Shown here: piece by piece, positions 16,374 to 24,932 of the stretch
Layout of the letters: each line of letters begins with the position of its first letter
Position numbering within the stretch: the stretch's first letter is position 1
From: an uncultured Erwinia sp.
GTDB taxonomy: Bacteria > Pseudomonadota > Gammaproteobacteria > Enterobacterales > Enterobacteriaceae
Assembly (NCBI GenBank): GCA_946221915.1
Contig: CAMIKG010000053.1
Location: 1-32,218 of the forward strand
DNA length: 32,218 nucleotides
Direction: 5' to 3'
Notes under the pieces: model-generated
The model's input: only the letters and a program-made list of their open reading frames with translations
Database searches by the model: none
Told to the model about the DNA's origin: nothing
Translations under genes and position numbers: made by a program

Positions 16374-17999
16374 TTACTCTTCGGCACGATCGTCATCCGC
16401 CTGCTCCAGCACGCTATACGCCACCGCACAGAACAGCGAGTTGAGTCGCTTCATATCCCCCAGTAAGCCCAGATGCAGCGAACTGGTTTCAATACTTTGT
16501 ACATTCTGCTGATGCAGCCTGTCGACGTGGGCATGAGAATAACGCCGGTTGGTGATACGGAAACGGTGCTTGGCGCGGCGTAAACGCTTCGCGCTGGTGA
16601 TATCACGCGATAAAAACACCGATAACGACAGGCGCAGATTATTCAGCAATTGTTCCTGTAAAGTTTCCAGTTCCTGCAATCCCTGAGCAGAGAAAGGACG
16701 CTGCGTCGCCAGCGACTTATCCGCCACATCACCACTCATGCGCTCAATAATATCGCCCGCCTGTTCCAGGTTGAGTGCCATTTCGATAGTCTCCGCCCAG
16801 CGGCGCGAATCCTCTTCCGGCAAATCCTCTTTTGGCATTTGCGCCAGATAGAGTTTGATGGCGGTATACAGCACATCAACATCATCATCCAGCCGCCGCA
16901 CTTCACGCTCTTCACGCGGTGCGCCATGCACCACCTTATTAAAGCTCCCCAGCATTTGCTCCAGCACATCCCCCATGCGCAGCGTTTCGCGAGCGGCATT
17001 AGCCAGCGCCAGCGCCGGGGTATCCAGCGCGCTGTTATCCAGATGTTTGGGTTTCAGGCGCAGCTCTGTATCCGCTTCGTCACGGATCAGACGCTTACAC
17101 AGCGCCGCCATCGGCTCGGCAAAGGGCACCATCACCAGACAGCGCACCAGGTTGTAGAAGACATGGAAGAAAATCACCAGCTCTTCATCATCCACCGGCA
17201 AGTTATCCAGCCATTCCGCCAGCAGATGGATAAAGGGCAACACCGCCAGACAGCCAATAAACTTAAACAGCAGGCTGCCGAGCGCCACCCGTTTAGCTGC
17301 TGCGCTGGCGGTGCTGGTATTCAGCATAGCCAGCAGGCCGCTGCCAAGATTAGCGCCAATCACCAGGCAGAGCGCCACCTGGAACGAAATCACGCCGGTC
17401 GCCGTCAGCGTGGCGGTAATCAGCACCGCCGCGAGGCTGGAGTAACTGATAATGGCAAACACCGCGCCAATCAGCGCATCCAGCATGACATCACCGGTCA
17501 GGGAGGAGAACAGCACCTGCACGCCGGAGGCCTGCGTGATTGGCCTGGCGGCTTCCACAATCAGCTGCAGCGCCAGAAGTATCAGCCCGAGGCCAATGCT
17601 GGTGCGCCCCAGCTGACCCGCGCGGGTTTGTTTGCGGCCAAGGAAAAACACCACGCCCAAAAAGATAAACAGCGGCGACAGCCACGAGAGATCAAACGTG
17701 AGGATACGCGCCATCAGCGCAGTACCGACATCCGCGCCGAGCACCACGACCAGCGCAGGCGTCAGCCCCACCAACTGCTGGGCAACGAATGATGTCACCA
17801 GTAATGTGGTGGCGTTACTGCTCTGCACCAGCGTCGTGACGCCGATACCCGCCATAAACGCCATCGGTTTCTTATCAATACTGCGGCTCAGCACGCGGCG
17901 CAGATCGGCGCCATACACCCGCATAATGCCCGTGCGCACGATATGGGTTCCCCACACCAGCAGCGCAATCGCGGATAACAAATTAAGTAAAGTCAGCAA
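16374..17999 (-). CDS. yjbB: YjbB, Na/Pi-cotransporter family protein with PhoU-like C-terminus
   Basis: Inner-membrane phosphate transporter of the NptA/Na-Pi cotransporter family; E. coli YjbB has been implicated in phosphate export. The product has about eight membrane segments in the first 300 residues with the family motif QSSNATT (59-65) and a second repeat around the SYSSLAA block. A cytoplasmic all-helical PhoU-like domain follows (about 340-520, with SRRWAETIEMALNLEQAGDI). I place the start at TTG 17999-17997 (541 aa; E. coli 543). GGGAGAG lies six bases upstream and the codon coincides with the E. coli Met1. The frame remains open to a TTG at 18059, but that extension lies inside an inverted repeat and has no family support. 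Confidence 0.93.
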   Translation of the reverse strand: MLTLLNLLSAIALLVWGTHIVRTGIMRVYGADLRRVLSRSIDKKPMAFMAGIGVTTLVQSSNATTLLVTSFVAQQLVGLTPALVVVLGADVGTALMARILTFDLSWLSPLFIFLGVVFFLGRKQTRAGQLGRTSIGLGLILLALQLIVEAARPITQASGVQVLFSSLTGDVMLDALIGAVFAIISYSSLAAVLITATLTATGVISFQVALCLVIGANLGSGLLAMLNTSTASAAAKRVALGSLLFKFIGCLAVLPFIHLLAEWLDNLPVDDEELVIFFHVFYNLVRCLVMVPFAEPMAALCKRLIRDEADTELRLKPKHLDNSALDTPALALANAARETLRMGDVLEQMLGSFNKVVHGAPREEREVRRLDDDVDVLYTAIKLYLAQMPKEDLPEEDSRRWAETIEMALNLEQAGDIIERMSGDVADKSLATQRPFSAQGLQELETLQEQLLNNLRLSLSVFLSRDITSAKRLRRAKHRFRITNRRYSHAHVDRLHQQNVQSIETSSLHLGLLGDMKRLNSLFCAVAYSVLEQADDDRAEE

Positions 18000-18014
18000 T
18001 GGTAACTCTCCCAG

Positions 18015-18058
18015 TGACGTCAGGCATAACATGCCGATACGCCGCCTGCCTGACGTCA
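18015..18058 (-). repeat. 11-bp perfect inverted repeat in the yjbB leader
   Basis: TGACGTCAGGC (18015-18025) and GCCTGACGTCA (18048-18058) are exact inverted copies separated by 22 bp. Each contains the self-complementary octamer TGACGTCA, with octamer centres 36 bp apart. The repeat ends three bases before the yjbB Shine-Dalgarno (18006-18012). It could be a paired operator or an mRNA stem-loop. I do not recognise it. Confidence 0.7.
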
Positions 18059-18410
18059 ATGCGCGGCGCTCAAACCTGCTGGCCTTGCATCTGGCGCTTA
18101 ACGCGCTATTTCTGCTTATTTATCATGCAATTTTATGCAAGGCCGTTATCTATAACTGTAGACCAACCATCATTTTTTCTGGAACGGTTATAAAAAAACG
18201 TCAGCGCCAGCAGCACGGGGTGTTAGCGGCGTAGCAGCGCCTGTAGAGTGTTTAGCACAACATTTAGCATGCTGTACCGCATGCGTGCTCAGAGAGAGAA
18301 GCGTTGCCAGATATGGGCCGGATTAACATTAACTTACTGACACCCCATCAACCGCCAGCCTCTGCAGTAGGTTATGTGTACACACCAGGCGGTAAGCTGA
18401 GGAGAATGCC
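18059..18410. other. divergent yjbB / 867-aa gene intergenic region
   Basis: About 350 bp with no supportable gene. It holds the promoters of both divergent genes, though no confident hexamers were found. Small repeats are visible: TTTAGCA at 18251-18257 and 18263-18269 (period 12), GCATGC at 18267-18272 and 18279-18284 (period 12), and AGCAC (18254-18258) opposed to GTGCT (18285-18289). No hrp box was found. Confidence 0.5.
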
Positions 18411-21014
18411 ATGGTAAAACCGGTCGATGGCAATGCCGGTCACGGGCAGCTGGCGATAAGTGGGCACAGGCGGTTGCTCTCCGTTCCCCCCAGGCTTTCG
18501 CCTCTGACCAACATTGTGAATACCCAGACCGCTGAACCTTCGCCATTATTGTCAGGGCGAGCATCGCTCACCCTGCCGCCTCCCGCGTTACTTGCCAGCT
18601 CACTACAAAGTGTCAGCAATCTGTTTCGGGATCATCTGCCTCCGCCTCCACGACACACGACCACCGGGGCGATACCGTCATACACTGGATTATCGCGGGA
18701 AATTGACTGCCTACAGCTAAGTGATGCCGCCTTTCCTGTTTATTCCGGGATAGCGCTGCGGCATTGCACCAGGCGCGATTATGCTGGCAAAGAGAAAACT
18801 CTGCATAACAAGGCCAGAAGGGGATACATGGAATCCGCCGAGGCAATACAACGCAGGGCGATTGAAGCACATTCGAACCCGCCACGCCGCCATCAGACAT
18901 CGGCGCTGCCCCAGCATCGCCCGTTTACAGAGCAAGATCGGCAGGCCGTGGTGGCGCAGCCACCAGCAGAACAACCGCGCCTGGCGTCTGAGCAGAATAA
19001 ATTTCTGCATCAGGTGATGCAGAACATGCCGCATATTGCCCAACAGATTTTACATGAGACCCGATCACTGCATCTCCAGGCGCTGCGCAACAGGGTCGGA
19101 AAAGAGACTTATGTAGCAGAGGACCGCACTGCGATCAAACAGGCGCTGCAGCATTTTATGGTGACAGATAACCCGCAACGACTGCGCAGGTTGATAAAAC
19201 ACAAAATCAGCGAGAATCCACGGCTTTGCACGGCTGACAAACAGGTACTGCTGACGCATATAAGGGATAATGTCTGTGCACTCCGGCCAGTCTGTACGCT
19301 AATCCGCGGACACCGTACCGGGTCTTTTCCGGTAAAACTGGAAGATCTCCCCACCGGTCTGACCAGCGATTTTATTTTTCTGCTGGAAAAATGGGGTGTC
19401 ACCATAGCAGAGCTGTCCGCCTATCTTCACGCCACCACCACCGCTGCAGCCATTAAATATCACGAAATATGGGGCCTGATTGATGATGAGATTAATATTG
19501 CCCTGAAAAAGGAAAATCTGCCCGGCCAGTTACTGGCCGCCATGCGTGATTTAGCCGCCAGCTTTAGCGACCGCCTGGATAACATTGCGCCTTATCTTGA
19601 GCCTAAAATGGATTATGGTGACTCTCTTATTCTTCACCATATCAGAGAGGAACGAGGTGATGACTATCGCGCGGAAAATCTGGATTTTTATCAACCGCTG
19701 CGACTCTTTTACGGGCTTGAAGCGGAAAAGATATTCACCAGAGAGATCAAGAAAAATCGCGAGCTTTATATCTTACAGGATCGCTATCTGAACAGTGCAC
19801 CACTGTTAGAGCTGTTTAAACAGGTCACCCAGCATGATGCCTCCCTGATGGAACGCTCCGTGCTTAATCCGGAACAGTATCAGCTATTTTTAGCCAGTGA
19901 TATCAGAGCACTGAAAGCGTTGCTGACCTCCGGGGTTAGTGAACGCGCACGAATCATGCTGGAAAATACCACGGTGTTGCCGTTTATTTTTGGCGATCCG
20001 CAGCATGAACTGGTGATAAATAGCGAAGAACAACGTTATGGCGGTCGTGGATTACCGGTGTCGCTGATCTTCAGCTGGTTAACCGACGACACCCTTTCTC
20101 CCGCGCAGTTCGAGGTTATTACGCGCTACCTTAACTATCGGTTAAGCGAAATCACCACCACCGGGAGCATTAATATTAACTGGATACGTGGGCTGAGTGC
20201 ACAAACGCTTGAGCGTTTTCTGCTGCAACTCACGGGCTTTACGGCATCAGGCTATGATGATTACCCTGATATGGTGCTGTATCACGCCACTATCGGGATC
20301 GGCAAAGCGATTCTCAGCCCCGATTTTAATTTTCAGCAGTTGCCTGAGTTACTCGCCTGGATTAGAGCCAATGCCAGCTTCACCGCCAGTACGGCCCCCA
20401 AACCCAGCGACGATGAACTGGCCTGCCTGATGTTTCAGTTTATTCCTGACAAAGAAAATACACTGACATGGATTGCTGACAAGTTGCGCACCGCTGCAGA
20501 TGAAGGACAAAGCCGGGAAATTCTTGCAGGGAGCGCCAGACAGGGTTTCAGACGCTTTATTGCACAATATATTAACGATGACGCCCTGAGCCAGTTGCGG
20601 GCACCGGGAGAATACCGGGATTGCTTAACGCTCAGAGACCAGTTAAACCGCGAAGTGTTGCCAGACACATTGCTGCGTTTTGTCGCGCAGCGCTTCCATA
20701 TCGCCATTATTGAAGAAAACAGTGAGCAGGATTTTCTGCGTTTATTTGATATTACCGGCGACATCGTTGATCAGCCGCCGGTTAGCCCTGAAGATGCCAT
20801 CATCGTGCGCCCTGGCATATTGATACCGCTGGATATGGCTGGCATCCAGCAGGCCACCATTCTGCCTGAACGAGCTGACAACCATAGCCTGCTGCGGGAG
20901 TTAGTCAGATATCTGCATCAAAAGGAAGGTTTGCTGCTCAGCGATGGCGATCTTGACGTGCAGGTCGCCACGCTGAGCCGTGAGATACTGGCAAGCCGCA
21001 AGAGCAACTCATGA
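18411..21014 (+). CDS. 867-aa orphan effector-like protein, OTU-related C-terminal block
   Basis: I do not recognise this gene by name. ATG 18411 has AGGAG six bases upstream. Residues 1-210 are low-complexity and rich in Pro, Arg, Ser, His and Gln (including PPPPRH near 76-81), without a signal peptide. Residues 210-740 look predominantly alpha-helical with no membrane segments. Residues 750-787 (from L750-P751 to I781-TGD-784 and D787) align without gaps to 1471-1508 of the 1629-aa protein, with 10 of 38 identical. However, no HYD or DGxC catalytic motif follows or precedes, so any OTU-like fold here would be inactive or diverged. The gene ends 35 bp from convergent metH, with only a weak 5-bp hairpin (about 21023-21040) between. 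Function is unknown; an accessory partner or paralogue is an inference. Confidence 0.8.
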   Translation: MVKPVDGNAGHGQLAISGHRRLLSVPPRLSPLTNIVNTQTAEPSPLLSGRASLTLPPPALLASSLQSVSNLFRDHLPPPPRHTTTGAIPSYTGLSREIDCLQLSDAAFPVYSGIALRHCTRRDYAGKEKTLHNKARRGYMESAEAIQRRAIEAHSNPPRRHQTSALPQHRPFTEQDRQAVVAQPPAEQPRLASEQNKFLHQVMQNMPHIAQQILHETRSLHLQALRNRVGKETYVAEDRTAIKQALQHFMVTDNPQRLRRLIKHKISENPRLCTADKQVLLTHIRDNVCALRPVCTLIRGHRTGSFPVKLEDLPTGLTSDFIFLLEKWGVTIAELSAYLHATTTAAAIKYHEIWGLIDDEINIALKKENLPGQLLAAMRDLAASFSDRLDNIAPYLEPKMDYGDSLILHHIREERGDDYRAENLDFYQPLRLFYGLEAEKIFTREIKKNRELYILQDRYLNSAPLLELFKQVTQHDASLMERSVLNPEQYQLFLASDIRALKALLTSGVSERARIMLENTTVLPFIFGDPQHELVINSEEQRYGGRGLPVSLIFSWLTDDTLSPAQFEVITRYLNYRLSEITTTGSININWIRGLSAQTLERFLLQLTGFTASGYDDYPDMVLYHATIGIGKAILSPDFNFQQLPELLAWIRANASFTASTAPKPSDDELACLMFQFIPDKENTLTWIADKLRTAADEGQSREILAGSARQGFRRFIAQYINDDALSQLRAPGEYRDCLTLRDQLNREVLPDTLLRFVAQRFHIAIIEENSEQDFLRLFDITGDIVDQPPVSPEDAIIVRPGILIPLDMAGIQQATILPERADNHSLLRELVRYLHQKEGLLLSDGDLDVQVATLSREILASRKSNS

Positions 21015-21049
21015 GCAGCAATGCCGGGTGTATCCCCCGGTCAGCGGCC

Positions 21050-24000
21050 TTAATCCGCGTCATAACCCAGATTAGGCGCCAGCCAGCGCTCAACCTCACT
21101 GACCGACATGCCTTTACGCGCGGCATAATCCTCAATCTGGTCGCGTTGCAGCTGCGCCACAGCGAAATATTTACTCTCAGGGTGGCTAAAATACCAGCCA
21201 GAGACCGCCGCGCCCGGCCACATGGCAAAGGATTCCGTCAGTTTCATACCGGTGTGGTTTTCCACATCCAGCAACTGCCAGATGGTGGCTTTTTCGGTGT
21301 GCTCAGGACAGGCAGGATAACCCGGCGCCGGACGAATGCCCTGATAGTTTTCGCGGATCAGCTCCTCATTGCTGAGGTTTTCATTAGCCGCGTAGCCCCA
21401 AATCACTTTACGCACCCGCTCGTGCAGATATTCAGCAAAGGCCTCCGCCAGACGGTCAGCAAGCGCTTTTACCATGATTTTATTGTAGTCATCGTGCTGT
21501 GCGTCATAGGCTTCCGCCAGTGCATCCTCTTCCAGCCCGCCGGTCACCGCGAAAGCGCCGAGATAGTCCGCCTTGCCGCTCCCTTTTGGCGCGACGAAAT
21601 CGGCCAGGCAGTAGTTGGCAAAGCCCGTTTTCTCGGTCTGCTGGCGCAGGTGACGACTCACCTGAAGCACCTCGCTGCGCGATTCATCGGCGTAGATTTC
21701 AATATCATCGCCCACCCGGTTGGCCGGGAAGATACCGACCACGCCACGCGGGTTCAGCGTCCCCTCGCGCTGCAGCATATCCAGCATCGCATTGGCATCA
21801 GCAAACAAACGCTGCGCCTCTTCACCGACCACTTCATCTTCCAGGATGCGCGGATATTTGCCCGCCAGCGACCAGGTCATAAAGAACGGCGTCCAGTCGA
21901 TATAGTTACGCAGCGTCTCAATCCCTGCCGTCACCGGACTGACACCCAGGCGATGCGCCACCGGCGGCGTATACTGCTGCCAGTCGAAGCCTAAGTCATT
22001 ATCGCGCGCCACCTGTAAACTCACTGGCGGCGTGCGCGGCTTTTTACGCGCATGCTGAATACGCACGGTTTCATACTCTTTGCGCGTGCGCGCCACAAAC
22101 TCATCATGCTGGGTGGCAGAGAGCAGCGACGATACCACGCCCACAGTACGCGAGGCGTTCTGCACATATACCGTTGGCCCACTGTAGTTCTGCTCGATCT
22201 TCACCGCCGTATGCGCTTTCGAGGTGGTGGCGCCACCAATCAGCAGCGGAATGGTGAAGCCCTGACGCTCCATCTCTTTCGCCACGTTGACCATCTCATC
22301 CAGCGACGGCGTAATCAGGCCCGACAGCCCGATGATATCGGCATTCACTTCACGCGCGGTTTTGAGGATTTTCTCGCCCGGCACCATCACACCGAGATCG
22401 ATAATCTCGTAGTTGTTACACTGCAGCACCACGCCGACGATATTTTTGCCGATGTCGTGCACGTCACCTTTCACCGTTGCCAGTACGATTTTGCCGTTGC
22501 TCTGGCCCTGCTCTTTGCTGGCTTCGATAAACGGCTGCAGATAAGCCACCGCCTGCTTCATCACGCGCGCGGATTTCACCACCTGCGGCAGGAACATTTT
22601 GCCCTCGCCAAACAGATCGCCCACCACGTTCATGCCCGCCATCAGCGGCCCTTCGATCACTTCGATCGGACGGCTCGCCTGCTGGCGCGCCGCTTCGGTA
22701 TCCTCTTCAATAAATTCGGTAATGCCTTTAACCAGCGAATATTCGAGACGCTTCACCACGTCCCAGCTGCGCCATTCTGCCTGCTGTTTATTGCTTTCAT
22801 CATCCGCTTTGCTGCCGCGGTATTTTTCCGCCAGATCCAGCAAGCGCTCCGTGCCGTCATCACGGCGGTTGAGCACCACGTCTTCCACCGCATCGCGCAA
22901 TTCAGCCGGTAAGTCGTCGTAAATCGCCAGCTGTCCGGCGTTAACGATGCCCATATCCATGCCGTTGCGGATAGCGTAGTAGAGGAACACCGCGTGAATC
23001 GCTTCACGTACCGGGTCGTTGCCACGGAACGAGAAGGAGACGTTGGAGACGCCGCCGGAAATCAGCGCGTGCGGCAGTTCGCGTTTGATATCTTCACACG
23101 CGCCGATAAAGTCCTGCGCATAATTATTGTGCTCGTCGATACCGGTGGCGACGGCAAAGATATTTGGGTCGAAAATGATGTCTTCTGGCGGGAAACCGAC
23201 CTCTTCGGTAAGGATCTGATAGGCGCGGCGGCAAATCTCGATTTTGCGCGCCCGGGTATCCGCCTGGCCGACTTCATCAAACGCCATCACCACCACCGCA
23301 GCGCCATAACGGCGCACCAGACGGGCGTGATGAATAAAGGCGTCCACCCCCTCTTTCATCGAGATGGAGTTGACGATGCCTTTGCCCTGAATGCACTGCA
23401 GGCCCTTTTCGATCACCTCCCACTTTGAGGAGTCGATCATTATTGGCACGCGGGCAATATCCGGTTCACCGGCAATCAGATTCAGGAAACGCACCATCGC
23501 CGCCTCGGCGTCGAGCATCCCCTCATCCATATTGATATCGATAATCTGTGCGCCGCTCTCCACCTGCTGACGCGCAACATCCAGCGCTTCGTTATATTTC
23601 TCTTCTTTGATCAGGCGCTTAAATTTCGCTGAGCCGGTGACGTTGGTGCGTTCGCCGACGTTAACAAACAGCGTCTCGGGCAGAATGGTCAGCGGTTCAA
23701 GCCCGGACAGACGGCAGCCAACCGGGATTTCCGGCAACTGGCGCGGCGCCACGCCGTCCACCGCTTTGGCAATAGCGGCGATATGCTCCGGTGTGGTGCC
23801 ACAGCAGCCACCGACAATATTCAGGAAGCCTGCGTGCGCCCATTCACCAATCTGTGCGGCCATGGTGGTGGCATCAAGATCATACTCGCCAAAGGCGTTG
23901 GGCAGGCCGGCATTCGGGTGCGCGGTGACATAACACTCGGCGATGCGCGACAGCTCGGCCACATACTGGCGCAGCTCATCCGGCCCCAGCGCACAGTTCA

Positions 24001-24733
24001 GGCCAAAGGAGAGCGGCTGGCCGTGGCGCAGTGAGTGATAGAAGGCTTCAGTCGTCTGGCCGGAGAGCGTACGGCCGGAGGCATCGGTAATGGTGCCGGA
24101 AATCATCAGCGGCAGATCCACACCCAGCGCCTCAAATTCAGTCTGCACGGCAAAGATCGCCGCCTTGGCATTCAGGGTATCGAACACCGTTTCGATCATA
24201 ATCAGGTCGGCGCCACCTTCCACCAGCGCACGGGTGGATTCACGGTACGCCACCACCAGCTGATCAAAGGTGACATTACGGAATGCCGGATCGTTGACAT
24301 CCGGTGAAATCGAACAGGTGCGGTTGGTCGGCCCTAACACCCCGGCGACATAGCGCGGGCGATCCGGCGTTTTCACCGTCCACTGGTCGCAGCAGGCGCG
24401 CGCCAGCTTTGCCGCGGCGTAGTTAATCTCCGCCGACAGCGACTCCATATGGTAGTCCGCCATCGCAATGGTGGTGGCGTTAAAGGTGTTGGTTTCCAGA
24501 ATATCCGCGCCAGCAGCCAGATAGCCGTCATGAATGGCGCTGATAATATCGGGTCGTGTCAGTACCAGCAGGTCGTTGTTGCCTTTCAGATCGCTTTGCC
24601 AGTCAGCAAAACGCGCACCGCGGAAGTCGCTTTCTTCCAGTTTATAGCTTTGGATCATGGTGCCCATACCGCCATCCAGCACCATTATGCGTTGCGCGAG
24701 CTGCTGGTGCAGCGCTTCTGTTCTGTTACTCAC
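21050..24733 (-). CDS. metH: cobalamin-dependent methionine synthase
   Basis: Cytosolic enzyme that transfers a methyl group from 5-methyltetrahydrofolate via cobalamin to homocysteine. From GTG 24733-24731 the product is 1227 aa, exactly the E. coli length. GAGG lies five bases before that GTG, and the N-terminal VSNRTEALHQQL matches the family start, whereas the longer ATG at 24781 does not. Modules in order: homocysteine domain with zinc ligands Cys247, Cys310 and Cys311 (GLNCALGP, GGCCGT); folate domain (VNVGERTNVTGS); cobalamin domain with DVHDIGKNIVG containing the axial His759; and the reactivation/AdoMet domain (RPAPGYPACPEHTEK). It is divergent from iclR as in E. coli. A MetR-type box lies about 90 bp upstream. 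Confidence 0.99.
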   Translation of the reverse strand: MSNRTEALHQQLAQRIMVLDGGMGTMIQSYKLEESDFRGARFADWQSDLKGNNDLLVLTRPDIISAIHDGYLAAGADILETNTFNATTIAMADYHMESLSAEINYAAAKLARACCDQWTVKTPDRPRYVAGVLGPTNRTCSISPDVNDPAFRNVTFDQLVVAYRESTRALVEGGADLIMIETVFDTLNAKAAIFAVQTEFEALGVDLPLMISGTITDASGRTLSGQTTEAFYHSLRHGQPLSFGLNCALGPDELRQYVAELSRIAECYVTAHPNAGLPNAFGEYDLDATTMAAQIGEWAHAGFLNIVGGCCGTTPEHIAAIAKAVDGVAPRQLPEIPVGCRLSGLEPLTILPETLFVNVGERTNVTGSAKFKRLIKEEKYNEALDVARQQVESGAQIIDINMDEGMLDAEAAMVRFLNLIAGEPDIARVPIMIDSSKWEVIEKGLQCIQGKGIVNSISMKEGVDAFIHHARLVRRYGAAVVVMAFDEVGQADTRARKIEICRRAYQILTEEVGFPPEDIIFDPNIFAVATGIDEHNNYAQDFIGACEDIKRELPHALISGGVSNVSFSFRGNDPVREAIHAVFLYYAIRNGMDMGIVNAGQLAIYDDLPAELRDAVEDVVLNRRDDGTERLLDLAEKYRGSKADDESNKQQAEWRSWDVVKRLEYSLVKGITEFIEEDTEAARQQASRPIEVIEGPLMAGMNVVGDLFGEGKMFLPQVVKSARVMKQAVAYLQPFIEASKEQGQSNGKIVLATVKGDVHDIGKNIVGVVLQCNNYEIIDLGVMVPGEKILKTAREVNADIIGLSGLITPSLDEMVNVAKEMERQGFTIPLLIGGATTSKAHTAVKIEQNYSGPTVYVQNASRTVGVVSSLLSATQHDEFVARTRKEYETVRIQHARKKPRTPPVSLQVARDNDLGFDWQQYTPPVAHRLGVSPVTAGIETLRNYIDWTPFFMTWSLAGKYPRILEDEVVGEEAQRLFADANAMLDMLQREGTLNPRGVVGIFPANRVGDDIEIYADESRSEVLQVSRHLRQQTEKTGFANYCLADFVAPKGSGKADYLGAFAVTGGLEEDALAEAYDAQHDDYNKIMVKALADRLAEAFAEYLHERVRKVIWGYAANENLSNEELIRENYQGIRPAPGYPACPEHTEKATIWQLLDVENHTGMKLTESFAMWPGAAVSGWYFSHPESKYFAVAQLQRDQIEDYAARKGMSVSEVERWLAPNLGYDAD

Positions 24734-24819
24734 CCTTGCCTCGTCACCGTCAGTACGCTGGCTGAAATGCCAGCACGTCATACTGGCATAACTTTCACCA
24801 GGGGAAAAGGCGCGACAGG

Positions 24820-24832
24820 TGAGACATTTTCA
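24820..24832 (-). promoter_or_regulatory. MetR-type box upstream of metH
   Basis: Read on the minus strand, TGAAAATGTCTCA matches the MetR pattern TGAANNTNNTTCA at all but one defined position. It differs by one base from the box upstream of metA in this window. MetR activates metH in enterobacteria. Confidence 0.65.
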
Positions 24833-24891
24833 GCCAGTGCATGGCACTGCTCCGACCAGACGGCTCGGCGTTGCAATATTGAGCAGGAAAA

Positions 24892-24906
24892 CGAAAATGA
24901 TTTCCA
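24892..24906. promoter_or_regulatory. IclR autoregulatory operator
   Basis: CGAAAATGATTTCCA matches the IclR palindrome TGGAAATNATTTCCA at 12 of 14 defined positions. It lies 26 bp upstream of the iclR ATG, consistent with the known autorepression of iclR. Confidence 0.7.
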
Positions 24907-24932
24907 TCAGATGAAAAAAGCAGGAGCACAAC

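Noticed and set aside
16839..17792. 317-codon plus-strand ORF opposite yjbB
   Set aside because: Gln/His/Arg-rich antisense shadow of the well-supported yjbB.
18000..18059. 20-codon N-terminal extension of yjbB to TTG 18059
   Set aside because: It lies in the inverted repeat, has no homology to the family start, and the internal TTG 17999 has the Shine-Dalgarno GGGAGAG and aligns with E. coli Met1.
18251..18269. PhoP-box-like direct repeat upstream of the 867-aa gene
   Set aside because: The TTTA repeats have a 12-bp period rather than the 11 bp of PhoP boxes and the first bases of the second half do not match.
21011..21994. 327-codon plus-strand ORF overlapping the end of metH
   Set aside because: Antisense to the strongly conserved metH C-terminus; no independent support.
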